NCBI GenBank assembly: GCA_964542585.1
Contig: CAZIUI010000007.1
Coordinates: forward strand, 34,657 to 98,656
Source: CAYYUA01 sp964542585
GTDB lineage: Bacteria; Bacteroidota; Bacteroidia; CAILMK01; CAYYUA01
Direction of reading: 5' to 3'
Length of the DNA stretch: 64,000 nt
Shown here: piece after piece, positions 26,159 through 36,092 of the stretch
How positions within the stretch are numbered: the first letter of the stretch is position 1
Layout of the letters: every line of letters starts with the position of its first letter
Position numbers and translations under genes: made by a program
The notes under the pieces: generated by a model
Told to the model about the DNA's origin: nothing
Databases searched by the model: none
What the model saw: the letters and a program-made list of their open reading frames with translations, nothing else

Positions 26159-27208
26159 ATGCGTAGGGTACCTATTAAATTTTTAGGAGTGTGCTTCATT
26201 ATACTCGTTTGGAGTCCGGGTAACGTTAATGCTCAGGATCGTTTCCAGGTTGCTTTCTACAATGTGGAAAACTACTTTGATACGGTCAATAACCCGAAAA
26301 CAAATGATGATGAGTTCACACCCAAAGGCTTTAAAAATTGGGATTTCTTTAAATACCGGGCTAAGCAGAACCGTATTGCCAAAACCATCATGGCATTGGG
26401 AAAATGGGAAATGCCGGCTGTTATTGGCTTAGCTGAAGTTGAGAATCGGCAGGTTTTACAAGATTTACTCACTTTTTCGCCCCTGGAACGTTTTGATTAC
26501 CAAATACTACACCATCAATCACCGGATTGGCGGGGAATTGATGTCGCAATGCTTTACCAGCCTAATCGTTTCCAAGTATTGGACTCGCAGTTTGTCGAGA
26601 TCACCTTTCCTAAGGATAGTTTTAACAGCACCAGGGATATCCTATATGCCAAAGGCTTAAACAAAAAAACCAAGGACACCCTGCACTTTTTGGTTAATCA
26701 TTGGCCCTCACGCTACGGGGGCAAAGCGCAAACAGACCCCAAGCGAGCTCGCGCTGCCAGCATACTTAGTGATAAAATAGATACCATTTACAACCAGTAT
26801 CATAACCCGAAGATCATAATCACGGGCGACTTTAACGATGGCCCTATGAATGCCAGCCTACAAAACGTACTCAATGCCACTACTGATACCCAAAAATTGG
26901 CAGGTCATCGCTTAATAAACTTGATGTACCCGCAGGTTAAAAGTAGTAAAAAGGGCTCCTACAAGTACGAGTATCAATGGCATACCTTTGACCAGTTTAT
27001 TGTATCCAAGCCCTTAATACAAGCCAATAAAGGCTTTAGAACGGGACTTGCCCACGCTCACATCTTCCGGCCATCGTTCCTCATGACAAGCGATGATGAG
27101 TATCCGGGAAAAATCCCTCATCGGACATATTTAGGACCGCGGTATAAAGATGGTTACAGTGACCATCTACCCATTTACTTGAACTTGTACGTCAACCAAT
27201 CGCAATGA
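26159..27208 (+). CDS. exported endonuclease/exonuclease/phosphatase (EEP) family protein
   Basis: 349 residues. A signal peptide (KFLGVCFIILVWSPGNVNAQ) precedes an EEP domain. Metal and catalytic residues are visible in FYNVENYFDT, GLAEVENRQVLQDLL, HWPSRYGG, ITGDFNDGPMN and DGYSDHLPIYL (the SDH motif). This is the DNase I-like/exported phosphatase branch common in Bacteroidota; substrates may be extracellular nucleic acid or phosphate esters. It is followed by a small coiled-coil gene 28 bp later. Confidence 0.9.
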   Translation: MRRVPIKFLGVCFIILVWSPGNVNAQDRFQVAFYNVENYFDTVNNPKTNDDEFTPKGFKNWDFFKYRAKQNRIAKTIMALGKWEMPAVIGLAEVENRQVLQDLLTFSPLERFDYQILHHQSPDWRGIDVAMLYQPNRFQVLDSQFVEITFPKDSFNSTRDILYAKGLNKKTKDTLHFLVNHWPSRYGGKAQTDPKRARAASILSDKIDTIYNQYHNPKIIITGDFNDGPMNASLQNVLNATTDTQKLAGHRLINLMYPQVKSSKKGSYKYEYQWHTFDQFIVSKPLIQANKGFRTGLAHAHIFRPSFLMTSDDEYPGKIPHRTYLGPRYKDGYSDHLPIYLNLYVNQSQ

Positions 27209-27236
27209 GTTAGAAAAACAGGTAAATAAACCCCTT

Positions 27237-27593
27237 ATGCAAACCCAGACCCTTTACCAGGAATACCAGGATTGGTTATCAGAAATTGCTCACTGGGAAC
27301 AAGAATTTGAATTTCTTAGCCATTTGACTAGTAAGATTCAAATCCGGAATGTGGAAGAATCTTTACAAAAGGCTGCAGGCGAATTTGAAAGCCAGGCTTA
27401 CCACCAGCAAATGGAACTAAAACGCCTTAAAGTCCAGATTCAGGATCATGAAGCCGAACTGGTAGGCGGGGATAGCAATGCCCAAAACGAGGTGCAAATC
27501 CACGCAGAGGTTAGAGAAAAGATCCGCCAGTTCCGCCAGGATTTTTATAAACTCAAAGCTGAGTTATTCAAATTAGCTCAGGAAGGCCTTTAA
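27237..27593 (+). CDS. small coiled-coil protein of unknown function, 118 aa
   Basis: No family recognised. The whole protein is predicted helical and heavily charged, with heptad-like patterns (for example QMELKRLKVQIQDHEAELVG and KIRQFRQDFYKLKAELFKL). There is no signal peptide or membrane segment. It follows the EEP gene by 28 bp and is convergent with asnS. The spacing and good ATG support a real gene, but nothing in the sequence indicates function. Confidence 0.55.
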   Translation: MQTQTLYQEYQDWLSEIAHWEQEFEFLSHLTSKIQIRNVEESLQKAAGEFESQAYHQQMELKRLKVQIQDHEAELVGGDSNAQNEVQIHAEVREKIRQFRQDFYKLKAELFKLAQEGL

Positions 27594-27621
27594 ACTCAGA
27601 GATAAGATCTTAAAGCTGTAG

Positions 27622-29157
27622 TTAAGGGAATAACCTTCCCATCATCCGGGGGAAGGGTAAAGCTTCCCGCACATGATGTAATTGGCAAATCCAGGTAACA
27701 AAACGTGCCAATCCTAATCCAAAACCAGCGTGCGGAACACTCCCATAACGGCGGAGGTCAATGTACCATTCAAAAGCATCACGAGGGAGTTGATGACGAT
27801 CTAAGGCTGCAAGCAGTTTGTTTTTATCATCCTCTCGCTCAGAGCCACCTACAATTTCTCCATATCCTTCTGGTGCCAGAATATCCAAGCCTTTTACATA
27901 ATCGGCATCATCGTCAACTTCTTTCATGTAAAAAGCCTTGATGGCTTTAGGCCAGTTGTAAATGACAACCGGTGTATCAAATAAGCGCGTAAGCACGGTC
28001 TCATCAGAGCCACCAAAATCATCACCGTAAGTAAAATTTCTTGCGGACTCCAACCACTGCGGAAGGTTTCTTTCATCCTCTTCTACCTTAGCCAGCTCCT
28101 GTTTGAGGGCTTGTACCTGCTCTTGCAGCTGGTTGCGCCTACCTTTTTTGATACCACTTTGATTAAGTTCCTGCTCCTTCTGGTTAAGCTCTTCTTCAAT
28201 TTCCCCTTTACGATCCTTGGCTTTTTTCAGGTCGGCTTCAATTAATTCAAGCGCATTTTGGCCTTTGTAAGACTCCTCCCCTTTCAGCAATGCTACAGCC
28301 TCGGCATACGTAAGCCTTGGGAATGATTGATCAGCATTCTGCAGAGCGTCCACGTCCCTACCCAGCATCTCCAGCTCAAAACCACATTGGTTTAAGACGC
28401 GCTGTACGATAAACCGTATAAATTCCTCAGCCAGATCTATGGTCATGTCCATATCATAGAAAGCCATCTCCGGCTCTATCATCCAGAATTCGGACAAGTG
28501 CCGCCTGGTTTTGGATTTTTCAGCCCTGAAGGTAGGGCCAAACGTATAAACCTTTCCCATGGCCATGCACATCGCCTCCCCGTAGAGCTGCCCGGTTTGT
28601 GCAAGGTAAGCGGGTTCATCAAAAAAATCTGTCTCAAACAGGTCCGTTGTACCTTCAGCTGCGTTTCCTGTAAAGATGGGAGAGTCCATCTTAGCAAAAC
28701 CTTTCTGCTGGAAGAACTCGTGTACAGCGTAGATAATTTGGTTACGTATACGCATAACGGACCACTGGCGGCTAGAGCGCAGCCACAGGTGCCTGTGGTC
28801 AAGCAAGAAGTCCACGCCATGCTCTTTCTTACCTAAGGGATAGGCCTCAGCCTCATGATAAACCTGGAAATCTTTTACATGAAGTTCGTAGCCACCGATC
28901 TGATTGTCATCCTGTACAACGGTACCCTCTAAACAAAGAGAGCTTTCTAAGGGTATCCTTTTAGCATAATCGTAGAGATCCTCCCCACAAGCTTCCCGGT
29001 CGATTACGCACTGAGCATAGCCCGTCCCGTCCCGTGCTATAATAAAAGCCACTACCTTACTACTACGCTTATTAGCCACCCATCCATTAACAGCTACTGT
29101 TGATCCTTCATGATATTGAAGGTCTGAAAGTGTAACCGTATCCTTACGTAACTTCAT
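27622..29157 (-). CDS. asnS: asparaginyl-tRNA synthetase with coiled-coil insertion
   Basis: 511 residues from ATG 29157 (MKLRKDTVTLSDLQ); an upstream TTG at 29166 is in frame but less likely. An OB-fold anticodon domain is followed by a class II catalytic core: motif 2 FRAEKSKTRRHLSEFWMIEPEM, and motif 3 GFGLGLARFVTW near the end. It charges tRNA-Asn. Compared with the Bacillus-type enzyme (~430 residues), a lysine/glutamate-rich coiled-coil insertion of roughly 75 residues lies between LTYAEAVALLKG and FTYGDDFGG, inside the catalytic domain. Divergent from rpoN. Confidence 0.96.
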   Translation of the reverse strand: MKLRKDTVTLSDLQYHEGSTVAVNGWVANKRSSKVVAFIIARDGTGYAQCVIDREACGEDLYDYAKRIPLESSLCLEGTVVQDDNQIGGYELHVKDFQVYHEAEAYPLGKKEHGVDFLLDHRHLWLRSSRQWSVMRIRNQIIYAVHEFFQQKGFAKMDSPIFTGNAAEGTTDLFETDFFDEPAYLAQTGQLYGEAMCMAMGKVYTFGPTFRAEKSKTRRHLSEFWMIEPEMAFYDMDMTIDLAEEFIRFIVQRVLNQCGFELEMLGRDVDALQNADQSFPRLTYAEAVALLKGEESYKGQNALELIEADLKKAKDRKGEIEEELNQKEQELNQSGIKKGRRNQLQEQVQALKQELAKVEEDERNLPQWLESARNFTYGDDFGGSDETVLTRLFDTPVVIYNWPKAIKAFYMKEVDDDADYVKGLDILAPEGYGEIVGGSEREDDKNKLLAALDRHQLPRDAFEWYIDLRRYGSVPHAGFGLGLARFVTWICQLHHVREALPFPRMMGRLFP

Positions 29158-29270
29158 GCTGCGCAATTACTTTAAAGCCATCCCTTGAGGTTGGCATATT
29201 AGAAAAGCTTGGAAATCGTTTATTTTGTAATAAAGAATTTAATAGAAGCAGCAAAAATACGGGCAGCACG

Positions 29271-30806
29271 ATGTTAAAACAAGGGCTTAACCAAAAACTC
29301 CTTCAGAAGCTTTCCCCACAACAAATTCAATTTATCCAGCTCTTACAGTTGAATAGTGCTGAATTTGAACAGCGCCTAGAAGAAGAATTGGATGAAAATC
29401 CGGCTCTGGAAGAGTCAAACAGTGAGGAGGAACGAACTGAGCAAGAGGTAGCTTACGATAACAACAGCAAGGAAAATGAGGATGAATTGTACTCAGAAGA
29501 TGCTTACGAAGAAGCCGTACCAGTAGAGGAAAGCCCGGATAACACTGAAGCTAAAGTAGAAGAAGGCTCGGAATCAGAGGCATACGATGACCTTGAGATA
29601 TCCGACTACCTGCCCAATGATGATGATCAGTACCAAGATCAGATGCCTCTGGACCCCAATGAGGAAGAAAAAGAAATACCGGTCACCAATTCTCAAAGCC
29701 TTTACGAATCGTTGGAGCAGCAGCTCAATGCCATGGATTTGACGGAAAGAGAAGCCATGCTAGGGAAACACCTCATTGGTATGCTGGAAGAGGATGGTTA
29801 CCTGCGAAGACCACTAAAGAACGTGGCCTATGACCTGAAATTCCTCAACAACATCGATACTTCAGAAGAGGAACTGGAAGCAATCCTGCGTACTGTTCAG
29901 CAATTTGAACCTGCAGGCGTTGGTGCACGGGATCTTCAGGAATGTATGAGGCTGCAGTTGATAAAGAAGGAGCAAACACCTGATGTCCAATTAGCGGAGC
30001 GGGTGGTTAAAGACCACATGCGGGAGCTCGCCAATAAACATTACGGTAAGCTTACCCAAAGCTTGAAAATAGATCGTGAACGGTTAAAGGATGTTTTGGA
30101 TATCATAACCCATCTTAATCCAAAGCCTGGGGAATCCTTAACTACTGGTAAGGCTCAATATGTCACCCCGGATTTTATTGTATCCAATGTTAATGGAGAG
30201 TTACAAGTGTCGCTTAACAATAAAAACACTCCAAGCCTTAAAATAAACCAAGGGTACCAGGAAACCTTAAAAGGCTTCAAGGAGACTAAGAAAAAGGATA
30301 AAAACCTTAAAGAACAGGTTCAATATATCAAACAGAAGCTGGATAGTGCTAAGTGGTTTATTGATGCTGTGAAACAGCGTCAGCAGACCCTCCTGCTCAC
30401 CATGCAGACCATTGTATCGTTTCAGCGGGATTTCTTCCTTACCGGTGATTTCTCCCAGCTAAAGCCCATGGTGCTTAAGGACATTGCAGACCGGATAGAT
30501 ATGGATATCTCAACAATATCAAGGGTTGTAAACAGCAAATATGTGGAAACAGATTTTGGTATTTATTCCCTGAAGGAATTCTTTTCTGAAGGTATACAAA
30601 CAAGTCAGGGAGAAGAAGTTTCCAATAGAGAGGTTAAACAGATTCTGGAAGACATGGTAAATGATGAAGACAAGCAAAAGCCCTTAACTGATGAGAAGCT
30701 GACCCAGATACTGAATGATAAAGGCTATAATGTGGCCCGACGGACAGTAGCTAAATACCGGGAACAATTAGGCATCCAGGTAGCCCGCCTGAGAAAGGCC
30801 CTTTAA
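29271..30806 (+). CDS. rpoN: RNA polymerase sigma-54 factor
   Basis: 511 residues. Region I is Gln/Leu-rich (NQKLLQKLSPQQIQFIQLLQ) and binds activator and core. Region II is a long, strongly acidic linker (about residues 48-130). Region III has the core-binding and helix-turn-helix parts, including LKDIADRIDMDISTISRVVNSKYV, and the RpoN box ARRTVAKYRE close to the C-terminus. Sigma-54 reads -24/-12 promoters with bEBP activators; no activator gene is in this window. The next gene begins directly at the stop codon, so the two are co-transcribed. Confidence 0.97.
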   Translation: MLKQGLNQKLLQKLSPQQIQFIQLLQLNSAEFEQRLEEELDENPALEESNSEEERTEQEVAYDNNSKENEDELYSEDAYEEAVPVEESPDNTEAKVEEGSESEAYDDLEISDYLPNDDDQYQDQMPLDPNEEEKEIPVTNSQSLYESLEQQLNAMDLTEREAMLGKHLIGMLEEDGYLRRPLKNVAYDLKFLNNIDTSEEELEAILRTVQQFEPAGVGARDLQECMRLQLIKKEQTPDVQLAERVVKDHMRELANKHYGKLTQSLKIDRERLKDVLDIITHLNPKPGESLTTGKAQYVTPDFIVSNVNGELQVSLNNKNTPSLKINQGYQETLKGFKETKKKDKNLKEQVQYIKQKLDSAKWFIDAVKQRQQTLLLTMQTIVSFQRDFFLTGDFSQLKPMVLKDIADRIDMDISTISRVVNSKYVETDFGIYSLKEFFSEGIQTSQGEEVSNREVKQILEDMVNDEDKQKPLTDEKLTQILNDKGYNVARRTVAKYREQLGIQVARLRKAL

Positions 30807-31426
30807 ATGTTAAAAAACCATTTCAAGCGCTTAGGGTATGAGGTTGCCGTCTTGCTAAGCGTTGCAACCCATCCGGTTTTAGTTTTCTTTGGTGTTTGTT
30901 GTTTTATGGCAGCTAGCGGCCACCTTTTTCCACCCTTTACAACGTCAAGTCAAGCCTACACTTTGGCTTTAATCCTTTTATCCACAGTTTTGATTCCCGG
31001 AACGGCTCAATATGCCTTGAGCAAAAACCTCTTTATGGAGGAACGAAAAGACCGATTATGGCCGCTTTTGGTCACTGCTGTTATTTATTTTTTAGCGTGG
31101 ATCATGTTCCAAGGATTGGCTTTGCCAGCATACCTGATGGCATTTTTGCTAAGTCTTATTTTGGGAATGGCTGGATTATTCGCTATAACCAGGTTTTACA
31201 AGTTAAGCGTCCATACTTCGGCAGCTGGGAGTTTAGTAGCCTTTTTTTTTTCTTATACATCTATAACCCACACTTTGGGATCAATACCCTAGTTTGGGTT
31301 TTAGTTATTGCTGGCATTATTGGCTCAGTCAGGAGCTACCTGGAAGCCCACACCCTCTACCAGATTTTTCTTGGTTATAGCTATGGCATTCTATTAACAG
31401 GAGCTGTATTAGCATGCTACTGCTGA
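30807..31426 (+). pseudogene. multi-pass membrane protein gene interrupted by a frameshift at a T10 run
   Basis: ATG 30807 opens a frame of 161 codons that ends at TAG 31290-31292, but the reading clearly continues in another frame to the TGA at 31424-31426. The first part has hydrophobic helices and ends HTSAAGSLVAFFF; the second part continues YNPHFGINTLVWVLVIAGII and AHTLYQIFLGYSYG. Together they make a ~205-residue, ~6-helix membrane protein like unnamed phosphatase-related (PAP2-like) proteins of Bacteroidota, with paired '(S/V)HT' motifs. The change is at ten consecutive T, 31242-31251; a -1 shift, or one extra T, restores the frame. This could be a real lesion, slippage, or a base-calling error. 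It directly abuts rpoN. Confidence 0.7.
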
Positions 31427-31440
31427 GCCATAGCTGGTAG

Positions 31441-34400
31441 CTATTTCAGAATGGTGACGTCACCCGTTTTGGACCTTTGGATTTTATCCCATCCCCAATA
31501 ATAAATCTTATACAAGTAAACGTTGTCACTCATCTTGTTTTGGTAATCCTTATCGGTAGGAGGACCGTACCATCGATCCTCTATATCCCGGGATTCATAT
31601 ACTTCAGCACCCCATCGATTAAAAACCTGAACATGAATATCCTTTACGAAAACAGGCTCCAATCCCCAGTATTCATTGATCCCATCCTGGTTGATGGTAA
31701 AAGCGGAAGGAACGTGTAACAGGGGTTTCTGCTCAAGGTAAATCGTATTGGATTGACTTATACTGGTTGGCCCTTTAACAGTACTGGTATTCTGCTCAAA
31801 TGCCTTTACTTTATACCAGTAAGCCCCCACTCTTTTATTAAGTTCATCATCTAAATAGCTTACTTTGGATGGTGTGATACGTGCTATGCTTTTAAAAGTT
31901 GTATCCACAATTGGATCCCTTCTAAAAACTTCAAAATGGCTGATCCCAGAGGGCCAGTTTTTGTAACGCTGATAATCCAGGAAATGCTTGAACGGCTCTG
32001 AACGCCCTTTTAGCACCATGTTACATCCCTGGTTACCATAATCACTGTAAAAACCGCAAACATCCTGAACGCGAAGCTTGTAGCAGTATGACGCTTCGTC
32101 AACTTTAAAACTACCGTCAGTAAAACTTGTATCATTGGTTTGGTCAAATGTCTTGTACACCTCAAAATCTCGTTCGGGTGCTTTACGGGGTTTTCTTAAA
32201 AGCTGGTACTTTGCAAAATCTTTATCACCGGTAGTTGACCAACTTACCTTCACGTATTTATCATTTTTAACCGTCACATTGTCGATATCAATTTCAGACG
32301 GAGGGTTATCGTAATCAGGTCCGGTACAAATGGTAAAACTGCTATTGACGGTTTTTCCACAATAGTTGACGGAACGTAGGAAATAACAGTAAGAACGTTC
32401 TCTTAGCTCAAAGGCTTTATTATCGATGTAATGATGCGTAATCCGCGGGTTTAGGCTATCCAGCAATGCTGTATCCCCTTCTGGGCTGATACGCATTAGT
32501 TCATAATGACTTATAGTGGGTTTACCTTTCAAAGAATCCCAACTAAGCTCAAAACTATTCCTGTTAATGACCTCGGTACAGAATACCGGTGGATCGTTGT
32601 TAATGGGTAAGGAATCAATCTCCACCCTTATAACAGCTTTATCTTGCTTAGGTACTGGGCATCCTTGATCCCTTGCCCTCAATTTTAGCTTGACAACTTT
32701 TCCTGACTGGGCGCATTTTACAGGCCATATGACTGAGGTAGAGTAGGGTGCTTTTCCCTTTCTGTTTGAAATCCGAGCCGGCGCAAGGGTTGGATTTTCC
32801 TTTGAGAATGGCGCTCCCTTGCCTGATAAAAGCACAGTGTCATTTTCAGGATCCGCCACTGGTAATTGATACCGAAGGGTATCCCTTACCTGGATGGAAA
32901 GGGTCGTATCAGCAATCGCTGGACTTTGATTGGCTACATCCAGCTTTAGTTTAACAAAAGCATTGTTACAACCATTACGAGCATTGTTAGTTTTGGAATA
33001 GGCATTATCAGTTACGGGAAAGTCAGAATTACCATGGCAACCCCCACATACGGACTGGTACACCATACCCCTCTTATCAAACCGGCTAGTCCCGCCATCA
33101 ACGTGTTCATCACTTTTAGGACCTCCAAAATAAGAGGCATATAAAAGGGAATCTATACCACTGCGAAAAACTGTTAAGTAAAAATCTGAGCCATCTGTTC
33201 TTTTTTGATAGGCATTAGCGGTTAAGGGCATATTATCAAGGTCGGTAGCTTGGCTGTGTGACGATAAATTCGTTTCCCCTCCCCATCCTGATACATAAAT
33301 GTTCCCGCAAACATCCACTAAAAAAGCTGACGGTGAAATGTCCGGTGTGCCATCACTTGAACCAAATAAAGTAGAATAGATGAGCTGATCCAGATCACTA
33401 CTTAACTTACTAATAAACTGCCCACTATTCGGATCAATGTATTTGGTATTTTTAACCGGGAAATCGCCTTCTGTTTGACCCGTTAGGTAAACTTGCCCTT
33501 CGCCACCTATCTCTACAAAATAGGACTGATCAAAGCTTTTTGACCCAATGTAGGTCCCGGCTTTAACTCGCTCACCATTATTTGAGAGCTTAAGCACATA
33601 ACCATCAGCACCACCTTTCCAATTCGTCTGATAACCCCCTCCCCTTACAGGAAATCCCGGGCTCTGAGTACCTCCCGTCACATAAATTTCTTGTTGTGCA
33701 TTCAGTTTTATGCTGTACGCAGCATCCGGGCGTAAGCCTCCTAGATACGTGCTCCAGTCTAAGCGATTCAGGTTACTGCTAAGTTTGGCAACAAATGCAT
33801 CTTGAAAACCTCCACCAAAATCCCTTTGAACACTGCCGCTGGTGGTTGGGAAATCAGAAGATTGGGTACTGGAAGCCAGATAAACATTATCCTGACTATC
33901 GACCATAATTTCACCCCTGTAAAGATCTCCGTAGTTGTATCCAAGTATTGTTCGATTTCGAAAGCCTTCCCGGCCTCCAAGGTATCGGCCATTCAACCCA
34001 TCTCTCCCAGACCCACCGATTAATGTGCCGCTCAATAGCTTGCTGCCATCCTTTGAAAAACGGGTTACATAAACATCGCTTTGCCCTGCCATGCGGCGCT
34101 GATAAGCACTTGAATGGGTTGGAAAATTGGTTGAATAAGTGGTTCCGAATACGAGCAATTCCTGATTGCTGTTGACGATCATGCTGTGCGGCTGTTCGTT
34201 ATGGGAACCTCCTAAGTAGGTGGCATAAAGCAGATTGGACCCATCTTTGGTGTATTTTAGAATGCCAACATCCCTGGCTATATTTCCAATGCCAGGATCC
34301 ACATCACGCCCGCCCTGAAATTGCGTTATATAAGCGCCTGCCGTGGTCGGAAACCCCGAACTGTAAACAGTACCCGCAGAATAAGCATGACCCGCGGAAT

Positions 34401-35280
34401 CAAAAGTACCGGTAAAACCAAAGTTACTTGCAGATGAGCCTGAGAAGGTTGCAAAAATCACCTCAGGATCGATAACCAGCTTTTTATCTTTTGGCAATGG
34501 TTCCGAGAAAGTGAAGCTAACTTGCTGATCTTCGATATCAAATTGGCAGGAAAGCTTTTGTTTACGCTTCCCTTTTCCCGCAAGCGCATAAGCAACCGGG
34601 GCTTTTTCAACTAATGGCTTAAGGGCAGTAGTCGCTTTCAACCGGCCATTTTCAATATCGAGGGTGTTAGCCCCTTCCCATTTCATTTGTATTTGAGAGG
34701 GATCAGCGCCCTTTGAGACAACAAAATTGTACTTTATGCCCTTTGGTTGTCCTTTTATAACCAAGTCTACCCCCGGATAGACGTCATTTAATCGGAGCTT
34801 TTGGTGACCTTTAAGCTTGGTGAACCATCTGGATGATTTGGTGCCTTTGAAAAAATTAATGTTATGGTCAGTTGGATTAGTTGATTGAATGTCAACTTGC
34901 TGCGCCGCATTCTGAAGATGCATCTTTAGGACATGAGCCTGGACTTTGCTACCGGAATCTTTTTTATGGTGGTAGCGGGACACCTGTTTTTGATCCCAGA
35001 ATTGATAAGTGATGGTGTGGTTACCAATAAAAAGTTGACCACCTGGTATACGAGCTTTGTACCGGACTGCTTCATCCCACTGACCCTTATTTTGGACAAA
35101 ATGAACAGTTTGCTGTGTCTTGCCGGGAGAAAAACCCTTTACAGATTGAGGAAGTACTAACCCTACCAAGCCCAGGATTAAAAAGCAGTAGATATTTTGT
35201 TTGACCAGGGATAGCACTAAAATTCTAAATTTTTTTAGCTTTATTAAACAACCTATGGACACTACAGGTTTGAGGACCAT
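31441..35280 (-). CDS. secreted SBBP-repeat/FN3-like protein with type IX (gliding) sorting domain
   Basis: 1279 residues. An N-terminal membrane/signal segment (IYCFLILGLVGLVLPQSVKG) is followed by a DUF7948-type domain beginning FVQNKGQWDEAVRYKARIPG. Next come many SBBP beta-propeller-like repeats (for example YLGGSHNEQPHSM, FPTTSGSV, VYLASSTQSSDFPT), then about three fibronectin III-like modules (for example WDSLKGKPTISHYELMRI). The C-terminus is the gliding-motility-associated domain: HVPSAFTINQDGINEYWG, VQVFNRWGAEVYES and DNVYLYKIYYWGWD, a type B signal for type IX secretion. It is predicted to be exported to the surface, perhaps in adhesion. The poly-FN3 and repeat architecture is typical of Bacteroidota. 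Confidence 0.9.
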   Translation of the reverse strand: MVLKPVVSIGCLIKLKKFRILVLSLVKQNIYCFLILGLVGLVLPQSVKGFSPGKTQQTVHFVQNKGQWDEAVRYKARIPGGQLFIGNHTITYQFWDQKQVSRYHHKKDSGSKVQAHVLKMHLQNAAQQVDIQSTNPTDHNINFFKGTKSSRWFTKLKGHQKLRLNDVYPGVDLVIKGQPKGIKYNFVVSKGADPSQIQMKWEGANTLDIENGRLKATTALKPLVEKAPVAYALAGKGKRKQKLSCQFDIEDQQVSFTFSEPLPKDKKLVIDPEVIFATFSGSSASNFGFTGTFDSAGHAYSAGTVYSSGFPTTAGAYITQFQGGRDVDPGIGNIARDVGILKYTKDGSNLLYATYLGGSHNEQPHSMIVNSNQELLVFGTTYSTNFPTHSSAYQRRMAGQSDVYVTRFSKDGSKLLSGTLIGGSGRDGLNGRYLGGREGFRNRTILGYNYGDLYRGEIMVDSQDNVYLASSTQSSDFPTTSGSVQRDFGGGFQDAFVAKLSSNLNRLDWSTYLGGLRPDAAYSIKLNAQQEIYVTGGTQSPGFPVRGGGYQTNWKGGADGYVLKLSNNGERVKAGTYIGSKSFDQSYFVEIGGEGQVYLTGQTEGDFPVKNTKYIDPNSGQFISKLSSDLDQLIYSTLFGSSDGTPDISPSAFLVDVCGNIYVSGWGGETNLSSHSQATDLDNMPLTANAYQKRTDGSDFYLTVFRSGIDSLLYASYFGGPKSDEHVDGGTSRFDKRGMVYQSVCGGCHGNSDFPVTDNAYSKTNNARNGCNNAFVKLKLDVANQSPAIADTTLSIQVRDTLRYQLPVADPENDTVLLSGKGAPFSKENPTLAPARISNRKGKAPYSTSVIWPVKCAQSGKVVKLKLRARDQGCPVPKQDKAVIRVEIDSLPINNDPPVFCTEVINRNSFELSWDSLKGKPTISHYELMRISPEGDTALLDSLNPRITHHYIDNKAFELRERSYCYFLRSVNYCGKTVNSSFTICTGPDYDNPPSEIDIDNVTVKNDKYVKVSWSTTGDKDFAKYQLLRKPRKAPERDFEVYKTFDQTNDTSFTDGSFKVDEASYCYKLRVQDVCGFYSDYGNQGCNMVLKGRSEPFKHFLDYQRYKNWPSGISHFEVFRRDPIVDTTFKSIARITPSKVSYLDDELNKRVGAYWYKVKAFEQNTSTVKGPTSISQSNTIYLEQKPLLHVPSAFTINQDGINEYWGLEPVFVKDIHVQVFNRWGAEVYESRDIEDRWYGPPTDKDYQNKMSDNVYLYKIYYWGWDKIQRSKTGDVTILK

Positions 35281-35469
35281 TTTCTATGAAGGTTGATGTT
35301 CTGTAAATACTCTACCAATATTAAAAGATTTGGGTGACTTAGCAAGGTAATTTTCAATTAATGTTAAAAATAAGGTTAGTTCTCTTTATGCAAGGTCCTT
35401 GTTAGTAAACCTATCAACATGGTAGTCTATTATTGTCAACGTAAACTAGAGCGTTAAACAGGGAATCCT

Positions 35470-35477
35470 TACTTTTG
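35470..35477 (+). promoter_or_regulatory. -7 promoter element (TACTTTTG) for the biotin carrier gene
   Basis: An exact TAnnTTTG match in the 278-bp gap after the SBBP gene start; the coding start at 35559 is 81 bp downstream. Confidence 0.4.
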
Positions 35478-35558
35478 CTGTGGCACTTTAAGACTATTTG
35501 GCGTCAGTCAATACCATGGTTTAGATTTGAGTGATTATTCATGATCAATTAAAAGCTT

Positions 35559-36059
35559 ATGTATAAGGCCCACATCAATGAACACATACATAAAAGTGTG
35601 TCTGCGCATCCCAATGATGAGTTTACCATTGATGAGCAATCATTCCAACCGGACATAGCACTCGTTAGATCCCAAGAATACCATGTAATCTCAGGGAATC
35701 GGTCTTACAACGTTAAACTCCTGGAACAGGATGATAAATCCATGACTTTTTCGGTTAACGGTAATAAGTACAAGGTTGACCTTGAAGATCCTTATGACCT
35801 TTTGCTAAACGAGTTAGGCCTTTCTTTTGGCAAAACAGGCCTTATTGAGGACATCAAAGCCCCGATGCCCGGTAAGGTAATTGACCTGATGGTGAATAGT
35901 GGTGATGCAGTTGAAAAAGACCAGCCCCTTCTTATACTGGAGGCCATGAAGATGGAAAACGTTCTGAAAGCTCCCGCTGATGCTACTATTCAAACAATTA
36001 AAGTTGACAAACAACATACCGTGGATAAAAACCAAGTCCTAGTAGAATTTGCAGAATAG
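35559..36059 (+). CDS. biotin/lipoyl attachment domain protein (biotin carboxyl carrier-like)
   Basis: 166 residues. The C-terminal ~75 residues are a biotinyl domain: IKAPMPGKVIDLMVNSGDAVEKDQPLLILEAMKMENVL. The Lys of EAMKMEN near residue 130 is the biotin site. The N-terminal half (SYNVKLLEQDDKSMTFSVNGNKYKVDL) is a beta-rich region seen in stand-alone BCCP subunits of acyl-CoA carboxylases in Bacteroidota. It supplies carboxybiotin to a carboxyltransferase, but no biotin carboxylase or transferase gene is adjacent, so the parent complex (acetyl-, propionyl- or methylcrotonyl-CoA carboxylase) is undetermined. Confidence 0.88.
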   Translation: MYKAHINEHIHKSVSAHPNDEFTIDEQSFQPDIALVRSQEYHVISGNRSYNVKLLEQDDKSMTFSVNGNKYKVDLEDPYDLLLNELGLSFGKTGLIEDIKAPMPGKVIDLMVNSGDAVEKDQPLLILEAMKMENVLKAPADATIQTIKVDKQHTVDKNQVLVEFAE

Positions 36060-36092
36060 GACTAACAGCTGGTATTCAGCGGGGATGGACCT

